Source: Lentimicrobiaceae bacterium (GTDB lineage Bacteria > Bacteroidota > Bacteroidia > Bacteroidales > WCHB1-69). Taken from it: a DNA stretch of 5,769 bases. Shown piece by piece: positions 1 through 5,509 of the stretch; position 1 is the first letter of the stretch; each line of letters begins with the position of its first letter. Location of the stretch: positions 23,268 through 29,036 of the forward strand of contig WQSU01000004.1 of assembly GCA_009787675.1 (NCBI GenBank). Reading direction: 5' to 3'. The notes beneath the pieces are model-generated. The model made no database searches, had not been told where the DNA came from, and saw only the letters and a program-made list of their open reading frames with translations. The translations under genes and the position numbers were made by a program.

Positions 1-169
1 CCCCAGCCTCTATGGCATTGAGTTGCAGTTCATGGTTGGAGTTTACGGTAAACAGCGTTCTATCTCCTACCCACTGGGGAAAATTTTCATCCGAAAAAGA
101 ATCAAAAATTTGAGCAAAGGAGCAAAAAGCCGACAGGATAAGACCTGTTAAAACAACAAACTTCTTCAT
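1..169 (-). CDS. Secreted protein of unknown function, N-terminal part only (runs off the left edge)
   Basis: 56 codons are visible from an ATG at 169, and the frame stays open to the window edge. Residues 1-20 form a classic signal peptide: Lys-Lys after the start, a hydrophobic core (FVVLTGLILSAF), and a small-residue end at SFAQ, the usual cleavage context in Bacteroidetes. The mature part begins with an FDSFSDENF-type segment, then PQWVGDRTLFTVN and LQLNA. From memory, this opening is typical of large exported Bacteroidetes proteins that often carry lamin-tail or T9SS sorting domains further on; none of those domains is inside the window, so the function is open. The gene has its own promoter at 215-245 and lies 133 bp beyond the lpxC stop on the same strand, so it is probably a separate transcript. 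Start choice is supported by the signal peptide beginning exactly there. Confidence 0.8.
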   Translation of the reverse strand, partial: MKKFVVLTGLILSAFCSFAQIFDSFSDENFPQWVGDRTLFTVNSNHELQLNAIEAG

Positions 170-214
170 AATGAGTGATATATTAGTATTTTTAGTGCAA
201 TGAGTTAAACGCAG

Positions 215-245
215 CAAATATAATATCTCAAAAGGCGTTTGTCAA
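215..245 (-). promoter_or_regulatory. Bacteroidetes-type promoter for the secreted-protein gene at 1-169
   Basis: Read on the minus strand, TTG (245-243) is followed by 20 bases and then TATATTTG (222-215), which fits the TTG / TAnnTTTG consensus of Bacteroidetes primary-sigma promoters exactly. The predicted transcript start is about 207-211, giving a leader of roughly 40 bases. No ribosome-binding site of the GGAGG type is present. The promoter lies wholly in the gap after lpxC. Confidence 0.7.
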
Positions 246-302
246 GGGGTAAGGTAATTTTGTTGAAAAAAAAATGAGGGATTGGCTTAAAAACAATCAC
301 CT

Positions 303-1262
303 TCAACGGCTGTTTTTACAATGTAATGGGCTTGCCAACGCAGTTGTTGCGGGAGATGTTGTTTCGTGTATCAACTTAACAAATTCAATGTTGGCAAAGT
401 GCCCCGGTTTACGGGCAATGATTTCACCCTTAATGGGTTTTCCAAGGAGGTACAAATCTCCCAATAAATCAAGTAGTTTGTGGCGCGCGGGTTCATTTAA
501 ATATTGCAATTGAACATTGTTTAGTGTACCGTTTTCATTAATCTGGATATCTTTTTTGTTGAAAAAAGTGCCGATTTCTTCTAAAATTTCAGGGTCAGGT
601 TTTTTATCCACAAAAACAATGGCATTATCCAATTCACCGCCTTTAACTAAATTATGTTTAATAAGGTATTGTAATTCATGTAAAAACACGAAGGTTCTGC
701 AAGGGGCAATATTTTCAACAAATTCTTCCATTTTTTTAATAGAAGCATACTGGCTGGAGAGCACGGAAGTGCCATAATCCACCATAACCGACACGGTAAA
801 CTTCTCGGCAGGCACTAAAATCAGTTCAATACCTACGTCAGGTTTTTCAAATTTAACCACCTCCTCAACAGAAATATATTCTCTTGGTTCGGACAAATCC
901 ATGATGCCGGTTTTTTCAATGATATGAACAAACGGGGCTGCACTTCCGTCTAAGATAGGCATTTCTTCTGCATTGATCAGAACAAGCAGATTATCAATGC
1001 TCATACCTGCCAAGGCCGCTAATAAATGCTCAACGGTTTTCACGATAGCACCGTTTTCTTGCAAGCTAGTGCTACGCGACGTGTCAATGACATTTGAAAT
1101 ATGCGCCTTAACGGTGGGCTGGCCATGTAAATCAATTCTTTGAAAGACAATGCCATGATTTGCCGGAGCAGGTTGTAATTTGATAGTGACTGCACATCCT
1201 GTATGCAATCCTTTGCCGGAGATTGAAGCCTCCGAAGCGATTGTAGTTTGTTTTTTTTTCAT
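303..1262 (-). CDS. lpxC: UDP-3-O-acyl-N-acetylglucosamine deacetylase LpxC (unfused)
   Basis: This cytoplasmic zinc enzyme removes the N-acetyl group from UDP-3-O-acyl-GlcNAc, the committed step of lipid A synthesis. The 319 residues carry the family signatures: SGKGLHTG at 15-22; KTVEHLLAAL at 75-84, holding the zinc ligand His79 and catalytic Glu78; PILDGSA at 102-108; HKLLDLLGD at 261-269, with zinc ligands His261 and Asp265; and KPGH at 285-288 with the general-acid His288. All expected active-site residues are therefore present. The ATG at 1262 gives an MKKKQTTIASEA start at the normal distance from the first motif. It lies 22 bp after lpxD with no convincing promoter between, so the two are probably co-transcribed. 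Most Bacteroidetes LpxC proteins are fused to a C-terminal FabZ dehydratase (about 460 residues in all); here the protein ends about 20 residues after the LpxC fold, in a Thr/Ala/Ser-rich tail, and no FabZ-like sequence follows. Confidence 0.95.
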   Translation of the reverse strand: MKKKQTTIASEASISGKGLHTGCAVTIKLQPAPANHGIVFQRIDLHGQPTVKAHISNVIDTSRSTSLQENGAIVKTVEHLLAALAGMSIDNLLVLINAEEMPILDGSAAPFVHIIEKTGIMDLSEPREYISVEEVVKFEKPDVGIELILVPAEKFTVSVMVDYGTSVLSSQYASIKKMEEFVENIAPCRTFVFLHELQYLIKHNLVKGGELDNAIVFVDKKPDPEILEEIGTFFNKKDIQINENGTLNNVQLQYLNEPARHKLLDLLGDLYLLGKPIKGEIIARKPGHFANIEFVKLIHETTSPATTALASPLHCKNSR

Positions 1263-1284
1263 AAAAACTTGTTATTTGAAAAAA

Positions 1285-2310
1285 TCACTCTGATTTCTTC
1301 ATTTGTTTTTCTAGTACATTAATTTGGTTAAACAATTCAGGTAATTTTTTTCTATATATAATAAGTTTTTTTTCTTCTAAAGCGGATGCTGCTGGGGTTC
1401 CCAGCACCGTTCTATTATCAGGCACATTGTTTGTTACGCCCGATTGTGCGCCAATAATGACGTTGTCTCCAATTTTCAAATGACCAATGATACCCACTTG
1501 TCCTGCAACAATCGCCCTCTTTCCGATTTTCGTGGATCCGGAAACACCTGATTGTGAGGCGAAGGCAGAACCTTCTCCAATTTCACAATTATGCGCAATT
1601 TGAATAAGGTTGTCTAATTTCACATGGTCATGAATTTTGGTTGAACCTAACGTTGCCCTATCAATGCAAGTATTTGCGCCTATTTCCACGTGGTTTCCAA
1701 TGGTTACGTTGCCAGTTTGCGGCACTTTGAAATAGTCGTTTCCTTGTTGAGCGAATCCAAAACCATCTGCTCCAATTATCGCACCGGCATGAATAATAGT
1801 ATCGTCTCCTATTTCACAATCGGCATATACTTTCACACCGGAATAAAGAACGGAGTTGTTTCCTATTTTCACACCATCGCCGATGCAAACATGCGGATAA
1901 AGTTGCGCATGATCTGCAATTTTTGCATGCTCTCCCACGCTTACAAACTCTCCGATGTACACATTTTTGCCAATTATTGCCGTGTTTGCCACACAAGCTT
2001 GCGGTGAAATGCCCATTTTTTTAGGCTTCATTTGTTGATACACTTCCAAGAGTTTTGCCAATGCCAGATAGGGATTTTCGGCGCGGATAAGCGTAATTTG
2101 AATAGGCTTTTCCGCCACAAAGTCTTTGGACACAATCACCGCAGAGGCTTTTGTATCGTAAATATAATCAGTGTATTTTGGGTTTGCAAGAAAAGACAAT
2201 CCACCTTCAACGCCTTCTTCAATTTTACATATAGTATGAATGGTCGTGTTGGGATTTCCCTCAATAGAGGCTGCTATTATTTCTGCAATTTTAGATACCG
2301 TAAACGTCAT
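1285..2310 (-). CDS. lpxD: UDP-3-O-(3-hydroxyacyl)glucosamine N-acyltransferase LpxD
   Basis: LpxD transfers a 3-hydroxyacyl chain from acyl-ACP to the 2-amino group made by LpxC, the next lipid A step. The 341 residues show an N-terminal uridine-binding domain (about 1-100, with LSFLANPKY at 38-46), then a left-handed beta helix of hexapeptide repeats (about 105-295, many IGxxxxI units), then a C-terminal helical segment (about 308-341). The catalytic histidine is His240 in NLIQIAHN, and ADGFGFA at 181-187 is also conserved. The frame is open back to 2442, but that extension would overlap the tRNA-Ser gene and both divergent promoters. The ATG at 2310 gives MTFTVSKIAEII, the usual LpxD beginning, so it is the start chosen. 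The gene has its own promoter at 2325-2352 and is the first gene of the lpxD-lpxC unit. Confidence 0.95.
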   Translation of the reverse strand: MTFTVSKIAEIIAASIEGNPNTTIHTICKIEEGVEGGLSFLANPKYTDYIYDTKASAVIVSKDFVAEKPIQITLIRAENPYLALAKLLEVYQQMKPKKMGISPQACVANTAIIGKNVYIGEFVSVGEHAKIADHAQLYPHVCIGDGVKIGNNSVLYSGVKVYADCEIGDDTIIHAGAIIGADGFGFAQQGNDYFKVPQTGNVTIGNHVEIGANTCIDRATLGSTKIHDHVKLDNLIQIAHNCEIGEGSAFASQSGVSGSTKIGKRAIVAGQVGIIGHLKIGDNVIIGAQSGVTNNVPDNRTVLGTPAASALEEKKLIIYRKKLPELFNQINVLEKQMKKSE

Positions 2311-2324
2311 CAAAAATTTTTCGG

Positions 2325-2352
2325 CAAAAATAGAATGTTTTTTTAATGGCAA
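2325..2352 (-). promoter_or_regulatory. Promoter of the lpxD-lpxC unit
   Basis: On the minus strand TTG (2352-2350, part of TTTG) is followed by 17 bases and TATTTTTG (2332-2325), a full match to TAnnTTTG. The transcript would start at about 2317-2321, only 7-11 bases before the lpxD ATG, so the mRNA would have a very short leader with no Shine-Dalgarno site. Its -33 element sits 6 bp from the -33 element of the tRNA-Ser promoter on the other strand. Confidence 0.65.
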
Positions 2353-2358
2353 ATAAAA

Positions 2359-2386
2359 TTGGGCTATTAAAAAAAATATATATTTG
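2359..2386 (+). promoter_or_regulatory. Promoter of tRNA-Ser
   Basis: TTG at 2359-2361, a 17-base AT-rich spacer, and TATATTTG at 2379-2386, a full match to the Bacteroidetes -7 element. The predicted start is about 2390-2394, leaving a pre-tRNA leader of about 20-25 bases before 2415. Confidence 0.65.
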
Positions 2387-2414
2387 CCGCCCCTTATAAA
2401 GGAGGTGAAAAGAA

Positions 2415-2501
2415 GGAGAGATGGGTGAGTGGCTGAAACCAACAGTTTGCTAAACTGTCGTAGGGGAAACCCTACCGGGGGTTCGAATCCCCCTCTCTCC
2501 G
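2415..2501 (+). tRNA. tRNA-Ser, anticodon GCT (reads AGC/AGT)
   Basis: A complete class II tRNA cloverleaf is visible. The acceptor stem is GGAGAGA (2415-2421) with TCTCTCC (2494-2500). The D arm spans about 2424-2440. The anticodon stem ACAGT/ACTGT encloses the loop TTGCTAA, with anticodon GCT at 2449-2451. The long variable arm has a GTAGGG/CCCTAC stem with a GAAA loop (about 2460-2475), as expected for serine. The T arm is GGGGG-TTCGAAT-CCCCC, and the discriminator base is G at 2501. The CCA end is not encoded (CAAA follows), so it must be added by a CCA-adding enzyme. Length is 87 bases. Confidence 0.97.
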
Positions 2502-2502
2502 C

Positions 2503-2525
2503 AAAAAATCCAAATATTTTTTTTT
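2503..2525 (+). terminator. Possible weak terminator after tRNA-Ser
   Basis: AAAAAAT (2503-2509) can pair with ATTTTTT (2516-2522) around a 6-base loop, and the T run continues to 2525. The stem is all A-T pairs, so it is weak. It is placed directly after the tRNA, but could simply be an A/T-rich tract. Confidence 0.3.
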
Positions 2526-2548
2526 CAACTATGGTTTTAACAAAATGC

Positions 2549-2576
2549 TTGAAGTAACTCTTTTTTTGTACTTTCG
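2549..2576 (+). promoter_or_regulatory. Promoter of atpF
   Basis: TTG at 2549-2551, a 17-base spacer, and TACTTTCG at 2569-2576, which differs from TAnnTTTG only by C in place of the last T. It continues GCCGCC, like the other promoters here. The predicted start at about 2580-2584 leaves a 14-18 base A-rich leader without a Shine-Dalgarno site. It implies that atpF is transcribed by itself. Confidence 0.55.
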
Positions 2577-2597
2577 CCGCCTAAAAAAAATTTAACG

Positions 2598-3092
2598 ATG
2601 CCCCCACTAATTACCCCTTCTTTTGGATTGCTTTTTTGGATGCTGATAGGTTTTGGTATCCTGTTTTTTATTTTGGCAAAATTTGCATGGCCAGTCATTA
2701 CAAAAAAAATAGCTGAACGTGAACAGTTTATACAAAATCAGCTTACCGAAGCAGACTATGTGCGGCAAGAGATGAAAAACCTCAAATCGGAACACCGGCA
2801 GTTGTTAATTGAAGCTAAAGATGAACGCGACAAAATATTAGCAGATGCTCGAAAAATGGCGGATAGGCTGAATGATGAAGCCAAACTGCGCCGCGAAAAA
2901 GAAACCGATAATATGATGGCAGAAACACGCGCCGCAATAGAAAACGAAAAAAAGAAAGCCATAATTGAAATCAAAAACGAAATAGCCAATCTCTCTATAG
3001 AAGTTGCAGAAAAAATCCTCCGCGAAGAATTTAAAAATTCCTTGCGGCAGGAAGAATTGATTCTGAAGTGGGTGGAAGAGATGAAGTTATAG
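2598..3092 (+). CDS. atpF: F-type ATP synthase F0 subunit b
   Basis: Subunit b is the peripheral stalk of F1F0 ATP synthase: it anchors in the membrane beside subunit a and holds the F1 head through delta. The 164 residues show the standard build. A short N-terminus (LITPSFG) leads into one membrane helix (about 9-29, FGLLFWMLIGFGILFFILAKF), the conserved FAWPVI junction (29-34), and a long charged amphipathic helix (about 38-145) that forms the dimeric stalk. The ANLSIEVAEKILREE segment at 130-144 is the recognisable C-terminal b-subunit motif. Length is normal for the family (about 160-170). The ATG at 2598 directly precedes the membrane helix and is the only sensible start. Odd context: b is normally between atpE and atpH in an atp operon, but here the neighbours are tRNA-Ser upstream and a convergent peptidase gene downstream, with a promoter of its own. 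Confidence 0.95.
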   Translation: MPPLITPSFGLLFWMLIGFGILFFILAKFAWPVITKKIAEREQFIQNQLTEADYVRQEMKNLKSEHRQLLIEAKDERDKILADARKMADRLNDEAKLRREKETDNMMAETRAAIENEKKKAIIEIKNEIANLSIEVAEKILREEFKNSLRQEELILKWVEEMKL

Positions 3093-3402
3093 ATATCTAC
3101 TTTTTAATTACCAATATGGGTTCTAACGTAATCAGTTCCCTCTAATGCTCGGACGGGTGCAAAACTTTCAAATTCGCACAAACTTTCAGGCGAGCAAATG
3201 CCTTACTTGCGCCAAGCACGCCCCCACGTATTGTCATTGTATTCAATCTTTTATATTCTTTTTTTCTTAAAAAAATATTTACGTTTTTTATCCGCCAAAA
3301 TTCAACTTGTATAGTGTTGCTTTTTTTGATTCGACAAGTTAGTTTTGTCATGTTCACTCCGTTCACACCACAAAACTAACACCACGCAAAATGCATAGCA
3401 TC
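3093..3402. other. Intergenic stretch between atpF and the M28 peptidase: G+C-rich island plus inverted repeat, no secure gene
   Basis: Two convergent genes end on either side. About 3142-3233 is near 50% G+C, while the following 70 bases are about 20% G+C. The island contains a 9-bp direct repeat AAACTTTCA (3162-3170 and 3180-3188, period 18), a hairpin GGCGAGCAA/TTGCGCC (3189-3197 with 3207-3213, 2-base bulge, 9-base loop), and a weaker enclosing pairing GGGTGC/GCACGCCC (3155-3160 with 3216-3223). A 74-codon minus-strand frame (3366-3142, GTG start) covers most of the stretch, but it crosses the sharp composition change, has no domain I recognise, and starts inside the inverted repeat, so I do not call it a gene. 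The island could be a small RNA, a dispersed repeat or a decayed gene end. Confidence 0.4.
3338..3380 (-). repeat. 11-bp perfect inverted repeat just past the M28 peptidase stop codon
   Basis: GTTAGTTTTGT (3338-3348) and ACAAAACTAAC (3370-3380) are perfect inverted copies around a 21-base loop, 22 bp after the peptidase stop. The loop holds a short direct repeat, GTTCAC-TCC-GTTCAC (3352-3366). The position suits a transcript-end hairpin for the peptidase, but neither strand shows a T run directly after the stem, so it is not a textbook Rho-independent terminator. Its left arm shares GTT (3338-3340) with a second possible stem, AACTTGT/ACAAGTT (3304-3310 with 3334-3340), so the two cannot form together. 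Confidence 0.55.
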
Positions 3403-5391
3403 CTATTGAATCACAACTTTTTTTGCCACCCGATGTCCCTGCGTTGAAGCTACCACAAAGTAGATTCCTTTTTGCAAACTCGCTACATCAAGCATACCAT
3501 CATTAAAATGAGCTTGCGCAAAAACTATTTTGCCAGTAAGGTCATATATGGCAACGTGATACGGCGTTTGTTGGTTCGTTATTATATTAATAAAGGTATC
3601 TGCCGGATTGGGCGTAACGTTAAAGGTTGAAAAATAAGAAGGGAGCTCTTTTATACTTTCTTCTCCCAAAACATAATCTATTTCAATATCTGTAATGTAG
3701 CCCTTTTTTATATGAAGACTTTGTGCACCGCTACTTTCCAAGCGAAAACGCGCTTGAAAGAAATCACTATTAATAAACTGATTAAGAGAAATTTCACAAT
3801 TTACCCAATTGGGATTATCACCTGTTATCTGGGCTAATTTGTGCCATGTTTTTCTGTCGTTGGTTACTTCAAAAAACAGTCTTGCATTATACCATATTCC
3901 TCTAATAGTATCAGCCCATTTAAAACGAATAGCAATATTTTCAGTATTTTCCGGAATAGGAAACCAGTCTAATTCTGCAATAGATAAATAGTTGTCCGGA
4001 AAAGCTACAGTTTCTGCCGTATTACATAAAGAGGTTTTATTGCTAATAGTTTTGATTACCCAGTTACTTTGCTCAAACCCATGTCTATTTTCAGTAAAAT
4101 CGTTAAAATAAGGGAGTTGTAAAGGTGTAACAAAGGTTACCTCATCTTTGAAGGAGGGGGCGCTTTCCTGTCCGTTCTCCTTGTGAACGGCAATGACGTA
4201 GTATTCATATTTATTTCCCAATTCAACATCCTGATCTTCATAAAAATTGTCGGCAGTTTCTCCTACAAAAGCGCCATTTCTAAATAATTTGTATGAAGAG
4301 GATTCACTGTTGTTATCCCAGCTTACCTTAATTTTATCTATACCTGAACAAGCGCTGAGGTTTTGGGGAGGCAACCACGCATTTGCCAATTCAGTAGAGG
4401 AAGCTAAAACTGCCTGTACGAATGCTTTTGCCAAATCCAATCTGTTCACGCCGCATTTTACGCCTACCTGATAGGGTCCAATCGTATCACACATTTGGTG
4501 GTAGCAAGGATGTTGGCTATGGTATTCTATATCACCAATATACAAAGAGGGGTATTCATACATATTAAATGGCATGTGGTCGCCGCCGTAACTGTCGCCT
4601 TCGCTTAAACGAATGGTGGGAATAGAGGGAACATAGATATTTGCTGTTTGATGATAATATTCAAACAGTGCTTTCGAGATGTTGGAATAGCCGGAAGCCA
4701 TTAAGGTGTTTGGGTTATCGGGAGGAAACCAGCCAATCATGTCCATATTAAAATGGGCGATAATGTTCATGTTTTCTTCTGCGCATTTTTTGGCAAAGGG
4801 CAAACTGCCCACCATCCAATACTCCTCCGCATTGAAGGGCACAAACAAAATAGAGCGTTTTGTGGGGATATTTTTGAGCAAGCGCGCGCATTCCAGCACG
4901 CCGGAGGTTCCGGAGGCATTATCGTCAGCGCCGGGACCCACCGCTATATCATACGTGGAATGGTCATAATGCGAAGTAATCATGATATATTCATCAGGAA
5001 ATTCGGTTCCTTTTTTCACTACCACCACATTTCCCGCTTCCAATTGGGTTCCTTGCATGTTAAAAAAATGAATAGAAATATCATCAACATCATAACCATA
5101 AGATTCAAAACGGTCAATCAACCAATTTTGCACGATTAATGCTTCCGGAGATTTCGCCACTCGGAAAAATTGTTGCATGTAACGAATGCTGCTTTCTATA
5201 TTGCTTTGATTTACCTGATTAATCAATTGCACAATTTCCTGCTTGGGCTGGGTAATTACCGGATAGGATTGATTTCTGTTACCTTTGTTGTTAATTAACG
5301 TGGCTTGGGCGCAGATGTTAAAAGACAACAAGGTGAAAAGAAGGGTGCAAAGGAAGTGGGATTTTTTTATGGGAAAAGTGGATTTTTTCAT
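3403..5391 (-). CDS. Secreted M28-family zinc peptidase with FnIII-like domain and T9SS sorting tail
   Basis: Probable extracellular or surface metallo-aminopeptidase. Residues 1-29 are a signal peptide ending near NICAQA. The M28 catalytic domain covers about 50-335 and keeps the usual set: His141 (SHYDH), bridging Asp157 (GADDNASG), catalytic Glu189 and ligand Glu190 (FNAEEY), Asp217 (NMDMIG) and His298 (CYHQMCDT); GGDHMPF at 269-275 is the structural motif. About 341-415 resembles a fibronectin type III domain (PPQNLSA to ESAPS). About 425-577 is a beta-rich region ending ITDIEIDYV, similar to MAM-like or jelly-roll modules. About 588-662 is a type A T9SS C-terminal sorting domain (NVTPNPADTFINI, YDLTGKIV, LQKGIYFV, KKVVIQ), which sends the protein across the outer membrane and is normally cleaved there. 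The ATG at 5391 is set by the signal peptide. The exact substrate cannot be inferred. Confidence 0.93.
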   Translation of the reverse strand: MKKSTFPIKKSHFLCTLLFTLLSFNICAQATLINNKGNRNQSYPVITQPKQEIVQLINQVNQSNIESSIRYMQQFFRVAKSPEALIVQNWLIDRFESYGYDVDDISIHFFNMQGTQLEAGNVVVVKKGTEFPDEYIMITSHYDHSTYDIAVGPGADDNASGTSGVLECARLLKNIPTKRSILFVPFNAEEYWMVGSLPFAKKCAEENMNIIAHFNMDMIGWFPPDNPNTLMASGYSNISKALFEYYHQTANIYVPSIPTIRLSEGDSYGGDHMPFNMYEYPSLYIGDIEYHSQHPCYHQMCDTIGPYQVGVKCGVNRLDLAKAFVQAVLASSTELANAWLPPQNLSACSGIDKIKVSWDNNSESSSYKLFRNGAFVGETADNFYEDQDVELGNKYEYYVIAVHKENGQESAPSFKDEVTFVTPLQLPYFNDFTENRHGFEQSNWVIKTISNKTSLCNTAETVAFPDNYLSIAELDWFPIPENTENIAIRFKWADTIRGIWYNARLFFEVTNDRKTWHKLAQITGDNPNWVNCEISLNQFINSDFFQARFRLESSGAQSLHIKKGYITDIEIDYVLGEESIKELPSYFSTFNVTPNPADTFINIITNQQTPYHVAIYDLTGKIVFAQAHFNDGMLDVASLQKGIYFVVASTQGHRVAKKVVIQ

Positions 5392-5409
5392 ATTGAGAGA
5401 TTAAGGTTG

Positions 5410-5417
5410 CGAAAATA
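5410..5417 (-). promoter_or_regulatory. -7 element of the M28 peptidase promoter
   Basis: Minus-strand TATTTTCG (5417-5410), followed by CAACC, matches the TAnnTTYGC form of the other promoters here. No TTG is found 17-23 bases upstream, so the -33 part is poor. That upstream region coincides with the -33 element of the divergent aquaporin promoter. The leader would be about 11-15 bases. Confidence 0.45.
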
Positions 5418-5439
5418 GAAGAATATTTTTTAATTTCTT

Positions 5440-5467
5440 TTGTAATTCAAATTTTGATATAATTTCG
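5440..5467 (+). promoter_or_regulatory. Promoter of the aquaporin gene
   Basis: TTG at 5440-5442, a 17-base spacer, and TAATTTCG at 5460-5467, followed by CGCCC. The predicted start is about 5471-5475, with a 35-39 base leader. One copy of a 13-bp direct repeat fills most of the spacer, and the second lies at the predicted transcript start. Confidence 0.5.
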
Positions 5468-5486
5468 CGCCCTTAATTCAAATTTT
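5443..5486. repeat. 13-bp direct repeat flanking the aquaporin -7 element
   Basis: TAATTCAAATTTT occurs at 5443-5455 and again, without mismatch, at 5474-5486. The period is 31 bp, about three helical turns, so both copies face the same side of the DNA. One copy is inside the promoter spacer and the other at the predicted start, an arrangement that would suit a repressor operator. The repeat unit is AT-rich, so chance is not excluded. Confidence 0.5.
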
Positions 5487-5509
5487 TTATTAACTAAATT
5501 TATCACATT

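Noticed and set aside
274..777. Two plus-strand frames opposite the 3' half of lpxC
   Set aside because: They mirror LpxC codons, have no family character and no promoter of the type seen elsewhere in the window.
1690..2007. 105-codon plus-strand frame inside lpxD
   Set aside because: Antisense to the hexapeptide repeats of LpxD; its open length follows from the repetitive codon pattern.
1479..2010. Repeated IG-type units in lpxD as a DNA repeat or array
   Set aside because: These are the protein-level hexapeptide repeats of the LpxD beta helix, with diverged DNA; not a CRISPR array or tandem repeat.
2311..2442. Longer LpxD reading frame starting at 2442
   Set aside because: The extra 44 residues are unlike LpxD, overlap tRNA-Ser (2415-2501) and both promoters, and the family-type N-terminus begins at the ATG at 2310.
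3317..3347. TTG-N20-TAGTTTTG promoter-like sequence on the plus strand
   Set aside because: Its -7 part is an arm of the 11-bp inverted repeat, it lacks the following C seen in the six other promoters, and it would only transcribe antisense into the peptidase gene.
3142..3366. 74-codon minus-strand frame as a protein gene
   Set aside because: GTG start inside the loop of the inverted repeat, abrupt composition change in mid-frame, no domain recognised and no promoter at a suitable distance. Described within the intergenic entry instead.
4753..5139. 128-codon plus-strand frame inside the peptidase gene
   Set aside because: Antisense to the conserved M28 catalytic domain, with no recognisable protein character; a shadow frame.
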